Source: Jaapia argillacea MUCL 33604 (Eukaryota; Basidiomycota; Agaricomycetes; Jaapiales; Jaapiaceae). Taken from it: DNA of 64,000 bases. Both the position numbers and the translations under genes were made by a program. Numbering within the stretch: the first letter of the stretch is position 1; each line of letters starts with the position of its first letter. The notes under the pieces were generated by a model, which saw only the letters and a list, made by a program, of their open reading frames with translations, did not search any database and was not told where the DNA came from. This document shows positions 1 to 11,303 of this stretch, piece after piece. The stretch lies in the NCBI GenBank assembly GCA_000697665.1, contig KL197718.1:875099-939098 (forward strand). Direction: 5' to 3'.

Positions 1-1055
1 GAACATCCGTATCAGGAGGTACAGATCACCACCAGACGCTTACCGCCATTTCCATGCTTCTCCCTGCCTGAATAAAGGAATAGTTGCCCTTGTAGATTTC
101 AGAGAAATCTCCTGCTGCGAAGGCGTGCTGCTCGGTTTTGTGGACGAATCCGGTCAGATCCTGGGAGATAGAATCAGCGATACATCAGTGGAGATCAGAC
201 AGCTCTTACATGCGACGGGTTTCCTTCCCTGAACCTTAAGTCAGGACCTGCGGCTGTGCGGACGAATCCAGTCAGATCCTGGTGAAATAGAATCAGGGAG
301 ATTCGAGCGAAAAGCAGACTGTTCTCACAGGCGGAGGGCGTATCTCTACAGAAGAGGTAGTGAATTCATCCTGAACATTGTCGGGTCCTCCACGGGGAAG
401 GATCTCAGTGTTATCGCTCTCGTCATCAAAAGGCGCGGTAAGCACCAGAGGGGAGGCGGGTGTGGGCGTTGGGTCTGTGAGATCCTGGGAAAATAGAATC
501 AGCGAGACATGACTGAATATCAGATTGTTCTCACAGGCGGGGGGAGTGTCTCTGCAAGGGAAAAAGTGGTGAATTCACCCTGAACATTATCGGGTCCTCC
601 ACGAGGAGGGATCTCGGCGTTGTCACTCTCGTCATCAGAAGGTGCGGTAAGTGGTGGAGGGGAGGCGGGTATGGGCGTCGGGTCTGTCAGATCCTGAGAA
701 AATAAAATCAGCGAGACATGACTGAAGATCAGACTATTCTCACAGGCGGGGGGCGTGTCTTTGCAGGGGTGACGTCATTCTGAACATTGTCGGGTCCTCC
801 ATGGGGAGGGAGCTCGGCGTTGTCACTCTCGTCATCAGAAGGTGCAGTAAGTGATGGAGGGGAGGCGGATATGGGCGTCGGGTCAGACACAGGGCCGTGA
901 TTCTCGTTGTCCTCACTGTGAAGGTTCCCTGTCGCCTCGGTCTCGGAGGACGCGGTTGGAGCAGAAATCGGGATAGTCTCGGCTCTGAGACCATCGTTTT
1001 CGCCCTCGCTGAGAAGCTGCTCTATCACCACTATATTCGCTGAGGAAGGCCACAC
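1..1055 (-). CDS. Kinase gene with duplicated linker exons, 3' part off the window edge
   Basis: The sequence shows a chain of in-frame exons reading leftwards: three copies of an acidic, proline-rich exon (starting DLTDPTP, containing DDESDN and GGPDNVQ, ending PPP), then a 23-residue exon starting DLTGFVR, then a kinase N-lobe exon (DLTGFVHKTEQ, AAGDFSEIYKG) that ends at a clean GTAAG donor near base 40. Each exon is preceded by a TTTTCYCAG-type acceptor and ends in a GTGAGA donor, phase 0. The last exon matches the N-lobe exon of the kinase at 24.5 kb, so the rest (VAIK exon, catalytic loop) should lie left of base 1. By family this is a TKL-like Ser/Thr kinase of the agaric expansion. The most upstream linker exon (about 729-1040) is longer and runs through a Ser/Thr/Glu-rich stretch. 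Whether the exons at 1070-2629 belong to the same gene is unresolved. Confidence 0.65.
271..890 (-). repeat. Tandem repeat, three units of ~205 bp, each one exon plus one intron
   Basis: Three direct repeats begin near 271, 476 and 686; the third is about 20 bp shorter. Read on the minus strand each unit is a phase 0-0 exon of about 55 codons followed by a ~50-bp intron whose donor (GTGAGAAYA) and acceptor (TTCTCAG/TTCCCAG) are conserved. Because the exon is symmetric, copies can be gained or lost without breaking the frame. Confidence 0.8.
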
Positions 1056-1069
1056 TTACCCAAGAAGGG

Positions 1070-2629
1070 TCATAAACACCTGTGCATATGTAGCTTTTGA
1101 TCCCGGAGCAATTGATTGTTGGACCGATGGAGCGATGCTGGAAGCTGTTGGAAAGAGAGCGGATCCGCAGTCGCTAGGAGACAACCACCTTGAGTCTCAA
1201 GCGCTCTCGAGAACGACAAAATTCCAATAAATGTAATTAAATACCTTTGAAGAAGCTGAGTCAATTTCAACAAAGACGAGATCCTCGGGCAGTCTGGCAG
1301 TAGAAAGTCCCGAACACCAGCTAAGATTGAGCTGGCAAATCGATCGATCCCGCTGATGTCCATCACGATTCGTTGGTGGGAAATATCGACATCGTGCCGG
1401 TTGATATCCATGTCTTCAATAAGATGCACAGCAGCATCACACATCTTACCAACTAATGAGAACAGACGTCCGCTGTCTCGGTTCTTCCAAAATGCCGACA
1501 AGCCTAGTATCCCTCCTAGGTACCTGATAGCGGTAAACTTGGGATAGTTGGAAGGGTCACTACAGTGACGATGAGAAGCGGCGGGCTTGACAAAAGACAA
1601 TGTGATGCTCACTCGGTGATCCTCGCCAACAACGTTTCAGAGATACCGCGAACCTGACCATCCAGCAAGCCCAATTCGCGGGGATAACAGTGCTCCACTT
1701 CGCGGGCAACCTCATTTTCCGACACACAGAACGCTGCGAATTGCATCGTCCAAACCCATTCCAGGGGAGATTCTTCCTCGCTTTGACTTTCCCACCCCAA
1801 CGGGTGAGCTTGAGCTTTGCTTTGATTATTGTTTGTCGCTGGTACTGTGACAAGCCGGCGAAGTAGCTGTCGTGCACCTGGGTAGGCAGTGCACAGTGTT
1901 ACAATGCATTCGAATGTTTGAAGTCTCGTGGTAGGTGGGTTTCGCCTGCAGCGTGACACATTCAAAACACCACATAATGGCTTCAACTTTTGCCGTGCTG
2001 AAAAGTAGGAAAACTCACGAATGGGCATAATCAATGAGCTTTCTGCAATCAGTTTGCAGAGATTGCATCCATCGAGCTTCAAGCTTCAGTGTGTCGTCAG
2101 CCCCATCTAAATTGCGAAATACAGCATGGAGGTCGTCCAGCTTTGATTCGATGTCTTCCCTTCGTTTACCGAGAATCTTCTCGATGCGTTGAGTGGCTTT
2201 GTAGGGCCCCGCTCCCAACCCATAGGCAATTCGATTTACCACCACTTCTACTCGCCTTCCCAGAAAACATGACAAGTGCTCGATGACTCCTCCTAGGCCG
2301 TGAGAGGCGCGTACAATAGCCAGCTCTGTGCGTCGAGCAGAGCTGCAGGAGCGTGGGATTTCGGGTATGACAGTAAGTCGCCGATGGTCGTCAACTTCAA
2401 GGCTTATCGCGCTCATCACTGATTTCGTGTTGTCGCTAAGTGACAGGATTTCGTGGATGGAGTTAGTTTCGCGCTGCAGTAATGGAGAGGCATACCCATA
2501 CCGCCTACACCGCCCAACCTCGTGCTGTCGAACAAGCTGTGTCTTCGTTTGTATATGGCAACGGCACTCACTGCAATGCTCTGCGAAAGAGCACATGTAG
2601 TTCTCGACCTTCCCTCCCACCTTCACCAC
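1070..2629 (-). CDS. Hypothetical protein exons, possibly 5' part of the kinase gene to the left
   Basis: I do not recognise the family. Long open stretches join by plausible introns: one frame from 2629 down to 2019 (Arg/Glu-rich, with EIPRSCSS, SHGLGGVIEHLSCFLGRR and RIEKILGKRREDIESKLDDL, a probable helical segment), donor at 2018, acceptor at 1946, then a second exon (RQLLRRLVTVPATNNN, WVWTMQFAAFCVSENE) to about 1615, donor GTGAGC, acceptor near 1562, then a third (YLGGILGLSAFWKNRDSGRL, KMCDAAVHLIEDM, IDRFASSILAGVRDFLL) to about 1238. The phases agree at both junctions. I could not make the next join to the linker exon at 1055 in frame, so it may be a separate or decayed gene. The first in-frame ATG I see is internal; the start is unknown. 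It faces the plus-strand gene starting at 2709, giving a very short divergent promoter. Confidence 0.45.
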
Positions 2630-2708
2630 GGAGTTGCTCTTCAGGCGTCTGGCGCCAAGCCCAGCGAACTTCTTTGGAACAAATCCAAGCTCTCACATCA
2701 ACAACCAG

Positions 2709-4013
2709 ATGAGCGAGGTCCAAACTGCTTGCCCTAGCGGCGGAGGGCCACCGATCAACACTGACATCGGTGGGATTGGAGTCCGGATCTCGTTCTATCT
2801 CCAAGCGCTTTTCCTAGGTGAATGAACAGCGGTGATGTCTTCCAGTGAAGTTTACCCTTATGCATCTAGGTCTCCTCTCCGTGAGATCAGACTCGCAGGA
2901 TCAAATTGCGGACTCACTACGCACTCTACTTGCCACCAACGCGGCCACCGCATTCACCGGTTTATTTTTGGGATTGAAGACACAGCCAGAGATAAGCTTT
3001 CACGAGTAAGACACTGTAATATGTTTCATTACCCAATGGCTGATTGTCGACCAGTGGATTGATAATGCTTTATCTGATCTCCCTTTCCTGGGTCACGACT
3101 CTCCTATCTCTCTCTGCTTGCCAACGCATACAAGGGAGCACCCGACTCCTCCAGCTATTCTCCCTCATCCAATCACTCATCTTCTTCTCTTTCGCTTTCG
3201 CTCTTCTTTCTCATGCGGATACCTTTGGTAGTTCCCCGGAATGCAATCATCATGCCTCCCTTGTTTTGTTCCGACCATTTAAAGCCCTTAGTATCGGAGG
3301 TAGAGTCTTTGGTTGGATAGTCGCCAGCACGGTGGTGTTGGTATATGCGTTCATGGCAATCAAGGAGTACCTCCCTCCGGCGACGAGGACAGTGGACCAG
3401 TGGATGCGGAAAATTAGAGTCAAAGCGTCGCAACCCGAACCAGACCAAGGCGCGGCCGGTGTTGACCTTGAAGAACTTCACCCGCCCCTTGATACGAAGT
3501 CGAATCCTAGTAACAATCAGTGGGAGCAAAGCTTTCGTTTCGCTCAGCCAGTGAGTTATCCTGCTCGCTCTTTCGAGGAATCCCACTAACTGTGTCTGCC
3601 TACTCTACTAGGAAAGGCATAGCCATGACACCGGAATATCAGGTCCCCTCATTGTACTCATGTTTTTCATCATTCTCTCCTGGGCTATCGCGGTTTCGAA
3701 CACCGAGCTCCTCATAAGATGGAACCATTTCAACGCCCCTGGTGGTCCATCTTCGTGGCAATTCGGACAGGTGCTGTGTTATAAGTGAACTACTGTACCT
3801 TGCTGGTTGCTGAGTTGAATATGTTCCCAGATCCTCCCGATGCTGTTGGTTGTCCTTCCGTTTGTGAGCACGATCAAAGCTTACAAGAAGCATGGCATTT
3901 GGAGATCTAGACTTCTTCCTACCTCGGGTAGGTGACTGGATCTTATATGGAGGTGTTTTGCAGACACGGTCTCGTCTCTGCCAATCACAGATTTGGGTTA
4001 CACACATCCTTAG
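2709..4013 (+). CDS. Multi-pass membrane protein of an agaric-specific family
   Basis: Exons are 2709-2817, 2870-3005, 3055-3550, 3612-~3777 and from ~3837; all introns are GT-AG, 45-65 bp, and the phases match. The start is MSEVQTACPSGGG, then a first hydrophobic helix (GVRISFYLQALFLGLLSVRS), a second (AATAFTGLFLGLK), a third (LIMLYLISLSWVTTLLSLSA), further helices around LLQLFSLIQSLIFFSFAFALL, VFGWIVASTVVLVYAFMAI, LIVLMFFIILSWAIAV and ILPMLLVVLPFVSTI, so about seven membrane spans. This layout recurs in uncharacterised agaricomycete membrane proteins; no function is known to me. The 3' end is ambiguous: reading straight on stops at 3933-3935, while splicing a very short 36-nt intron (gtaggt...tgcag) gives a C-terminus ending GYTHP with a stop at 4011-4013. 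Confidence 0.75.
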
Positions 4014-4115
4014 TCTTTTCCTACTAGTATCTTCTCCTTTCCATTCATTCTTTCACGACTTCGCACCCTGGCCTCGATGCTCTTGAACTGCTGTTGTCTG
4101 GTTTTGTTGCGACCT

Positions 4116-4619
4116 TCAAAGGCTGGGTCGTGACTCTTTCCGAACAGAGAACGGGTTCTTGAACTTGACGATATTTGATGCGTAGCTATTGTTTGATGTA
4201 TCGCCTTGCCCTCTATACGAGATTGGACCGTACTGTACTTGCGAGTCAGCGAGTGTTGTATTGATACAACTCATGATTGCCCCCGCGGAATCCGGGTCGA
4301 CACCAATGTTCAGTCCACTTATTAATTTGAGTCCTGCTCTTTGTCGCATCCACGAATGAGAGCAAAAGTAGACTGTTCGTTCCTGAGTCGGCGATGTTTC
4401 GCATGACGCTGGGTACCGTCTACTACCACCACCCAAGGCGCCGCCTCGTATGGCAATGAGGCTTCCTCCATTATGATATGTTACGGATATAACGTGGAAT
4501 AAGTCAAGCAGGAATACAGTCAACACCAGTAAAGGATAAATCATTACAACTGGCATCCAAATAGAAGCCCCGCATAAATCGAACGGGTTCTGGATAACTG
4601 CTAGCGAAGGATAGAACAA
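4116..4619 (-). CDS. Possible small membrane protein (weak)
   Basis: An open stretch of about 165 codons just downstream of the kinase at 4.6-5.8 kb. It has one strong hydrophobic run (MIYPLLVLTVFLLDLFHVI) followed by a Gly/Ser/Asn-rich tail with several N-glycosylation-like sequons (NTT, NNS). No homology is recognised and no convincing start codon or splice context is visible. It may be no more than the 3' untranslated part of the kinase transcript. Confidence 0.25.
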   Translation of the reverse strand: MFYPSLAVIQNPFDLCGASIWMPVVMIYPLLVLTVFLLDLFHVISVTYHNGGSLIAIRGGALGGGSRRYPASCETSPTQERTVYFCSHSWMRQRAGLKLISGLNIGVDPDSAGAIMSCINTTLADSQVQYGPISYRGQGDTSNNSYASNIVKFKNPFSVRKESRPSL

Positions 4620-4640
4620 GAGTGACTCGACGCAATGATC

Positions 4641-5770
4641 TCAATGCTGGGGTAAACGCGAAATAACAGCAGTCATAGGTGGTCTTTCGTGAGGATTGTG
4701 TACCCAGCAAAGTGACATTACGTCCCGCCAAGGGTCACGAACAGGAGGGTACTTCTCACGGATGGGTCGGTCCCCTCGCAAAATCGCAGGAAAAACTCGA
4801 AACTCCTCAGCCTTATACCAGTAAGGAGCCTTGTGAGTGACCACCTAAGAAGGGATCAAAACATTAACACATCAAACCGGATCTTCGTATGGACAAAAAT
4901 GACTGGAACGTACCTCCAAGATAGTGACGGCAAAGCTGTAGACATCGCCTTCCTTCGTAGCATTTGGTGTAGCCACCAGTTCGTCTTCTGATTCGCCTAC
5001 AGATGACAAGGACTCCGGGGCCAAGTAGAGAAACACCCCAGCGAAATCTGTGGTGAAACCTCGGTAGGCAATTACTCTGGATCGACCAAAGTCACACAAC
5101 CGAGCCACGCCCTGATCGACGAGGACATTGTGCTAGAATACATGGGAGTCAGACTGGGGGATGAAACTAGCTGGGGAACAATTCGCATGCAGGCTTAAGA
5201 TCCCCGTGAATGATATCATTCAAATTCAGATATTCTAATCCCTCCGCGATCCCTTGAGCCTAAAAGTGTTGTTCGTGAGGGTGACAACGGCAACGAAATC
5301 GAGGACTGACCATCTCATATCTATTCACTCCCGAATTTCGAAGCAGGTGGTCCATTATCGAGCCCTCGGTGCAAAACTCCGAGATCAGTGCCGGAGATGG
5401 TAGGGTAGCATCGACCATCGCCGTTCCTAGGAATCGCACAATATTACGGTGTGCAAGGCCAATCCATCGATGAAACTCCCGATTGATGCGCTACACGGCA
5501 TTAGCTGATACGAGGAAAGCGAGGGGTGTCGCTCACCCGAACCATCCTTTTCAACTCTAAAGGATCCTTGTGGACGCCTCGAAACACTTTAATGGCAACC
5601 TCCAATTGTCGTGAACGCCATTTTCTGGGGGCACATCGTTGATATCCACCTACCGCCATTTCGACATTCCTATCTTCTTGTTTAAAGATATATACCCTCT
5701 TGTAGATCAGAGAAAACCCTCCAGCAGTGAAGTAGCGCTCCTCGGTCTTGCGGACGGATCCAGTCAGATC
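4641..5770 (-). CDS. TKL-like protein kinase, complete catalytic domain
   Basis: Six exons read cleanly on the minus strand. N-lobe exon 5770-5654 (DLTGSVRKTEE, TAGGFSLIYKR); VAIKVFRG exon with the ATP-binding Lys; a long exon with HRNIVRFLGTA and ALISEFCTEGSIMDHLLR; catalytic-loop exon (IIHGDLKP); HNVLVD plus CDFGRSRVI (DFG intact), LAPES and DVYSFAVTILE; and the C-lobe (KAPYWY, FPAILRGDRP, CWVHNPHERPPM, stop near 4641). The catalytic Asp and the metal-binding Asp are present, so an active Ser/Thr or Tyr kinase is expected. HGD replaces the usual HRD, as is normal in this fungal expansion. Exon order and intron positions equal those of the kinase at 24.5 kb. The glycine loop is degenerate (GGFSLIYK). 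The 5' end is unresolved: an open Pro/Ala-rich stretch at 5790-5970 could hold the first exon but shows no good donor. Confidence 0.85.
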
Positions 5771-6007
5771 CTAGTGGACAATATCAGTGGTTGTGACATC
5801 GGTAGAAATCGAGAGTTGCTCGCTGGCGCCGGGAGTTGCTCTGGTGCAGCAGGATCCTGGAGATTGTCGGATACTTCATGTAGAGGGACGAAGCGAAGAG
5901 AAGACAAGGTATGTTCGCCGACAACGGCATCATGATGGTTCTTGGGAGACAAGTGTACGCCGCCTAATGACACGATTAGTGGGCGATCCCTTCTTAAATT
6001 ACCTTGA

Positions 6008-7525
6008 CTAAGCTAATTCGAGAACCGGCTCGTACTTCTCCAATACTCGTCTGAGGATCTCTGGTTCGTCAGGGAGTGGCTCATCCTGAAAATTTCCAAA
6101 GAGTTGCAACAGAAATCGTGGAGGAGAGGCGGATGCGCTGACCTCCTCTAGTACTTGACACCAACGACAATCATGGGTAATTGCAACAGTGGCGCGCTGA
6201 TACTGTGCGCGACGGTCACTGAAGTACAGATACTACTACCAAAGTGATGATCCACATACCGTCTCTAAGAGATATCGGTTGATGCAATCAGCTGGGTGGT
6301 AAGCCTGAAATCTATCAATCAAAGCTGAATATATAAGCTCGTGAGCCTTACCGTGAGCCTTTCGGGAATGTGCTCGACCTCAACCTCGTAGGATACGTCT
6401 TCGCCCAGCGGGGGTGTATCGTCCGAGACCCCATTCCCTTGATGACTTGAACTGGGCCCATGAACGTGGCTTGAAGCAATCCCCGAATTCAATCGATTCG
6501 CGGAGCCCTTGCTTCCTCCAGCGGATATGGGCATATCACTACCGGGAATTGGCGACACGGTCACCTGTTTAAACAACGCGCCTAAATCTCTCCTCAAAGC
6601 AATCTTGTAACCTCGAATAAACGGCGTCAAGGACTGGTTACCGTTAGGATGTTGCGTAGCAACACGAGTGATCGCGGGACTATAATCCCTCCATCCATAA
6701 GCATACATACGACTCCCTCGAACGCCGGTGTAGCTTTAAGTATCGCATAGAAATCTCCCTTTTGCGTATAGTCTCGATAAGCCCCCCCTGCCCAAGACTT
6801 GGACTTGTCCCATCCCGTGACGAGATAGAGAGCGTTCTCCTTGATAGAAGCATCCAATCTACCTCCTCCTACTCCATTAATGAAATCATACCAAGCACCG
6901 GCGTGCTCCGAAGCCAACCTGCAAAAGCTAGTGAACCCATTCACGAGACGTCGGCGGCGAGAACCTTCTGGCATTACGAGGAGGGCACCCTCCTTCGACG
7001 AAAAGCCGAATCTGTACCCCAGACCGAAACCAGCTGGGAGGTTCCTTTATGAAACCAGGCAGGATGGTCGTTAGTGACGATAGATGGATAAGATGTTGGA
7101 TCTTACAAAACAGAGCCATCCATTGCTGGGGGTGCAACAAGGGACTTTTTGCTCGTCATCGATCGCCCAATGATAGTAGGCGCCGTATGATAGTCACTAT
7201 CCTCATAATGTTCCGTCATCAATATGATGGGCGTAAATCCACCTGGGCCTCGCCAACGGCTAGGAATGGCTGGGACGCTTTGATCTGCAGGAATGGTCAA
7301 AGATTCACCACGATCTTCACAGACATTGAAGAAGACGCGGAAACCACCACTATGGTTAACGACTCCAACGTCTCCGATCTGATATCCGTCCTCGCGATAA
7401 AGAGTGGGTATGTTACTAAGCCCAGTTGGTTCGGGCACCCATAAAGGATAACCATCTCGTTTGGGTAGTAGTAGTCTCGCATACGTTTCGTGGGTGGATT
7501 CCTCGTCCGGTCGTGTGCTCGGCAT
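6008..7525 (-). CDS. Conserved agaricomycete protein of unknown function, frame break inside
   Basis: The start is the ATG at 7525 (MPSTRPDEEST, then ETYARLLLPKRDGYPLWVPEP). Recognisable family blocks follow: LYREDGYQIGDVGVV and GGFRVFFNVCED; after an intron at ~7108-7047, KEGALLVMPEGSRRR; HAGAWYDFINGVGGGRL; ENALYLVTGWDKSKSWAGGAY; FIRGYKIALR; and, after introns near 6352 and 6258, AYHPADCINRYLLE, ATVAITHDCRWCQVLEE and PLPDEPEILRRVLEKYEPVLELA before the stop at 6008-6010. The family is common in mushroom genomes and has no assigned role that I know. Near 6715 the frame changes between KATPAFEG and YAYGWRDYSPAITRV with no GT-AG intron visible. This is either a real frameshift or a base-calling error. 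If real, the gene is broken in mid-protein. Confidence 0.75.
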
Positions 7526-9750
7526 GTCGGTGTCGGGATGAACAAGGGTATAGGAGAAGTGCGACGGCACGGCACAATACTTGACTTTCCAGAGTCAAAC
7601 ATGGGAACACTGTGGGCCATTCTTAGTTTCAGCGATAGTTTGGGCGCTAAACTCGACTTCTAAGCAAGAGCTTGAAACCTAGGGAGGCATAATTGAACTT
7701 GAAGGGACGTACTCAGATACTGATGGGGGACCACGTGATTTGATGTTCACTTGGCGGAACAGGCGGTAGGGTGACGGGGCATTGGCGCATTCTACTCTTG
7801 TTGTAAGTGAATCAAGGACGATGCCGTCTTGAATATAGATATCGTTGTATCATGGAGCCGAGTACCGTAACCACGGGTTACAAAGGCCAGCGTATGCCGT
7901 TGGCACATCACCAAACAAGATCATGTTGGGTAGTACCACTGAAAGAGACCCTCACTCGCGAGCAAGTGCGGCAAAGGACGTCGACCGACAAGTTGATGAT
8001 ATGATGGGATATGGTTTCCTTTAGCATCACCGTTAGTCTAGAATAGACCTTGTATCACAACACTCACCATGGAAAGTCCGCCACTGATAGACAGATTCAC
8101 AACGAAAGTCCGTTCCTCTATCCCCAAGTAGAGGAACTGTCGAGGTACTGACGACAGTCGTCCAGCGATCATCGCCTCGGGGCAAGGGGCGATAACGGGG
8201 ATCACGGACACAATTGTCCGCCGTCCCGAAGCAACGCTGCTCTCCCGTCCTCCATCACATCATCGTACAGACCAGGGCGAAGGTTTCCAATGCCTCGCCC
8301 GAACATATTTGGGTCGAAGGACGGGATCCAAACCACGTGGACACCCAGTCCGAGAAAGGAAAACCAACGTATGGCTGGATTTACATTGGGGACCAAGGAC
8401 AAGGAGACGACCCATCCTCGAGTGCCTTGCTTCTGATTCTGGCTTCGTTCGAAATGGGTTTGATTAAACGTAGACGAGGGGGGAGATCCGCCCACCTAGA
8501 TCTATGTATACGCAAAGTTTAGCGCTCATGTGGACGGAGGCAGGGTCGTGTAAACCTTCTCGTCCATTTCGCCGGGGGAAGTCTTTTTAGATGGAAAAGT
8601 AGCACTTGGACAAACTGGAGAATGGATGAGCGAAGGTGCTATAAATAGGAAGGTAATTACCTTGTGCGCTGGATATTCCTGACTTGGCGTGACTACTTGC
8701 TAGACAATCAGGTAAAGAAGGAGGCTAATAGGCACCCGAATACAGACGGAACGAAAGAATGCTGATCAGGGACCATGAAAGGTTGCCTCGAGAAATGTCG
8801 CTTTCTTGGAATCTCTAGCAGTCGGTGGATCGACGTTCCGGTTAACCATCATGCAGGGTCACAGAAAGCTCTGCAGCGAAAAGGATCCTAATGGCGGGAG
8901 AAACCAGAAGTTGAGGCAATTCGACAATGCGACAACAAACCTCACGACATGTTGTATTGAGAGGGGAAGTCCCGGTAGCTTCGTGGACGCAGTCCCGATT
9001 ACCAGATGGTCCCATTCAGTCCTGGGACCTATGTTTATGTAGCCCATGGACGAGGTAAGCTTCGAGAGTTCCTTCGGAGCCCCAGTTTTAGAAGCGAGTT
9101 GGTACACGTGTGCGATGACAGTAACTGGCATCGTGGGTGCCAAGGAAGTTCAAACAAGGTATAAGAAATTCGGAGAGAATTGAGGAGAAATTCAGAGTTA
9201 ATCGACCAGTAGCGTACTTGAGGACTGTAATCATCGATAAGCACCTGACCAAGGAGAAATAATTGGATATCGCAGATGGCTAGCGCTGGCTGCCCAGAAG
9301 TTGGGTGCTGGATGGCGATTGGGCCAGACGGGCGTCCAGTGGCGCTGTGGTTGAAAACTTTTGGATTACGTAAAAGCGTCGGTCCCCGGCATGCCATCGG
9401 CATTTTGGTCTTGAATTTTGCGGTCGAGTGTTCTGTTGAATATCTGGGATATATTTCTGGTGAAGAGAGCTGAGGATAGGCATTGAGCAACAGGCGGGGA
9501 CGCTAAAATACAAAGCAGGAAAGAGGCGCTGGAACGGTAGTGCCCGCCTCAGGCTTATTGTGGCGGTGGGCGGAAAGAGCGGAGCTTTTGTGAACCTAAC
9601 CCGCCATTTCCACCACCGAAACCTAACTTGCACGGTGAGCCAACTTTGTTTTCGATTACAGGCTTGACGGTGGCTGATCTTCTCGCCGTGTCTCCTCCCA
9701 TGCCTGCTCCAACTGTCCCCATGGTCTCAGCCACTCAAGTCCACGGGCGC
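7526..9750. other. Long stretch without a recognised gene
   Basis: Several open stretches of 80-150 codons exist here (plus 8214-8522, minus 8202-8495, minus 9035-9490, minus 9280-9633) but they overlap each other on opposite strands and none matches a family I know. The minus-strand stretch at 9035-9490 (PEIYPRYSTEHS, LLGQVLIDDYSPQVRYWSINSEF) is the least repetitive candidate. Otherwise it should contain the promoter of the WOPR gene at 9752. Confidence 0.4.
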
Positions 9751-9751
9751 T

Positions 9752-11303
9752 ATGTCGAGTCCATCCAACACCGCCCAGTCCAATTCCTCGGGCGCGTGGA
9801 CTGAACCTCCCTGGTGTGGTTGGATAGAGACTACGGGAGATGCTCTGCTTATCCTCGAGGCTGCGCGCAGAGGCATCATTCCTCGTGTTACCAGACGTCT
9901 CGTTGACTCGGAGCGCAAGATGATCACCTCCGGATCTGTCTTCGTCTTTGACGAGGACGAGAGTGGCATCAAACGTTGGACAGACGGGTTCTTCTGGTCA
10001 CCAAGTCGCATCCTTGGCAACTTCCTTCTCTATCGCGAGACCGACAAGCGGGGCGCAGGTCATCGGGGGTTGAGATCAGAGCCATCCGATTATAGCGATA
10101 GTCCTCAACATGGCGTCAAGGTTGAGGACGCGTCGTTGAGCAGACCAAAGAGTGAGGTCACTCGCATGGGCATTGATAAGCATCGAGAGAGGACTCTCGT
10201 CGGTAGCTTGACGAACAGCTACAAGTTCAAACCGGATGGTTTGATGAAGAAGGTACGTCACCCCCTCAACTGTGCCTGAAACATCGCTGACGGTACCAAT
10301 CTAGACGTTCTCTCTAACAATCGGAGGCGTATCTCAGCATCTCATCTCCTACTACAAGATCGAAGATGTCGAGCAAGGCCGCTTACGACCACCTTCATCC
10401 ATCCCTGAACTCGCCGCCCTTGATATTAGTCCCGAGTACCTCGATAAGACCCACTTCCGGAACCCACCCAAAGTCGAAATCGGTCTCGATGGTATCCCCA
10501 GATATCGCGGCGAAGCCGATGAGATTGATCTTTCGCCACGCCTGTACCCACCTCTCTCCACCGGCGTTCCACTCTTGACAGAAGGTCGTGTCCCATCACC
10601 TTCGTCCGAGGCCGGTTCGGCTGGCGGTGCAGGCAAGAGGACCAAACGTTTTGATCCATATACCCCAGGCGGCACCAAACGCACTCGAAAACCAAAGAAT
10701 GGTCAAAACCCGGATTCTTCGCCCATCGATCAGCCTACATCGTCTCCTGATGAAGCTGGCCCCCAGCATTCATCTCATTTCCCAGAGCCGAGTGGTGGGA
10801 TGTCTCATTACCCACACGCCAGTGCTCCGTATGGTGTTGGACCCTACAGCTACTATCAAGCGACAGTTGGTTATGGCGCTTCCTCTCCCCATACCTCCAA
10901 CTACCCTACTAGTCCATATTCTCAGGTATCGAGCCTTGCATCTCCATCAGCGACATCGCCCGCATCTCCACACGCGCACGACACGCCTCCCACCACACCT
11001 CAAACGTCATACTCTTCGTCCTACGGAGCCTCTTCGTCCAGCTCGGAGGTCGTCCCACAACCAGGACCATCAGGACCGTCGGTGTACTCTTACTACTCTA
11101 CCTCCTACGGGCATTACCCTGCATACGCCGGCGCACCTGCCTGGCAGCACTACAACTCCTACCCACCTCCTCACATGCCACATCACGCGACTATCACCAC
11201 GACAGTCGTGTCTACCCCAGCACCAGGGCATCATGGTTCCAGTGGTAGTAGTGCCAGGATCGAAGAGGTGGATACGGGCGTCGATAGCGAGGACGCTAGT
11301 TGA
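9752..11303 (+). CDS. WOPR-domain (Gti1/Pac2 family) transcription factor
   Basis: Exon 1 is 9752-10252 and exon 2 is 10305-11303 with one 52-bp GT-AG intron in phase 0; total about 499 codons. Residues ~20-160 carry the WOPR DNA-binding domain in two blocks: WCGWIETTGDALLILEAARR with RVTRRL, SGSVFVFDEDESGIKRWTDG and SPSRILGNFLLYRE, then LVGSLTNSYKFKPDGLMKK running over the splice into TIGGVSQHLISYYKIEDVEQG. These motifs are diagnostic of Gti1/Pac2/Wor1/Ryp1 regulators, which bind DNA and control morphology, nutrient response and host interaction in other fungi. The C-terminal ~250 residues are low-complexity, rich in Ser, Pro, Tyr and His, typical for the family. The start gives MSSPSNTAQSNSSGAWTEPP right before the domain; an upstream ATG at 9721 is in another frame. 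A C/T homopolymer tract (~11648-11663) lies in the 3' region. Confidence 0.95.

Noticed and set aside
3173-3586. Minus-strand 137-codon frame opposite the membrane protein
   Set aside because: It is antisense to a well-supported multi-exon gene with family blocks; its composition is that of an antisense shadow.
8202-8522. Pair of overlapping ~100-codon frames on both strands
   Set aside because: No motif, no splice context, and the strands exclude each other; not listed as genes.
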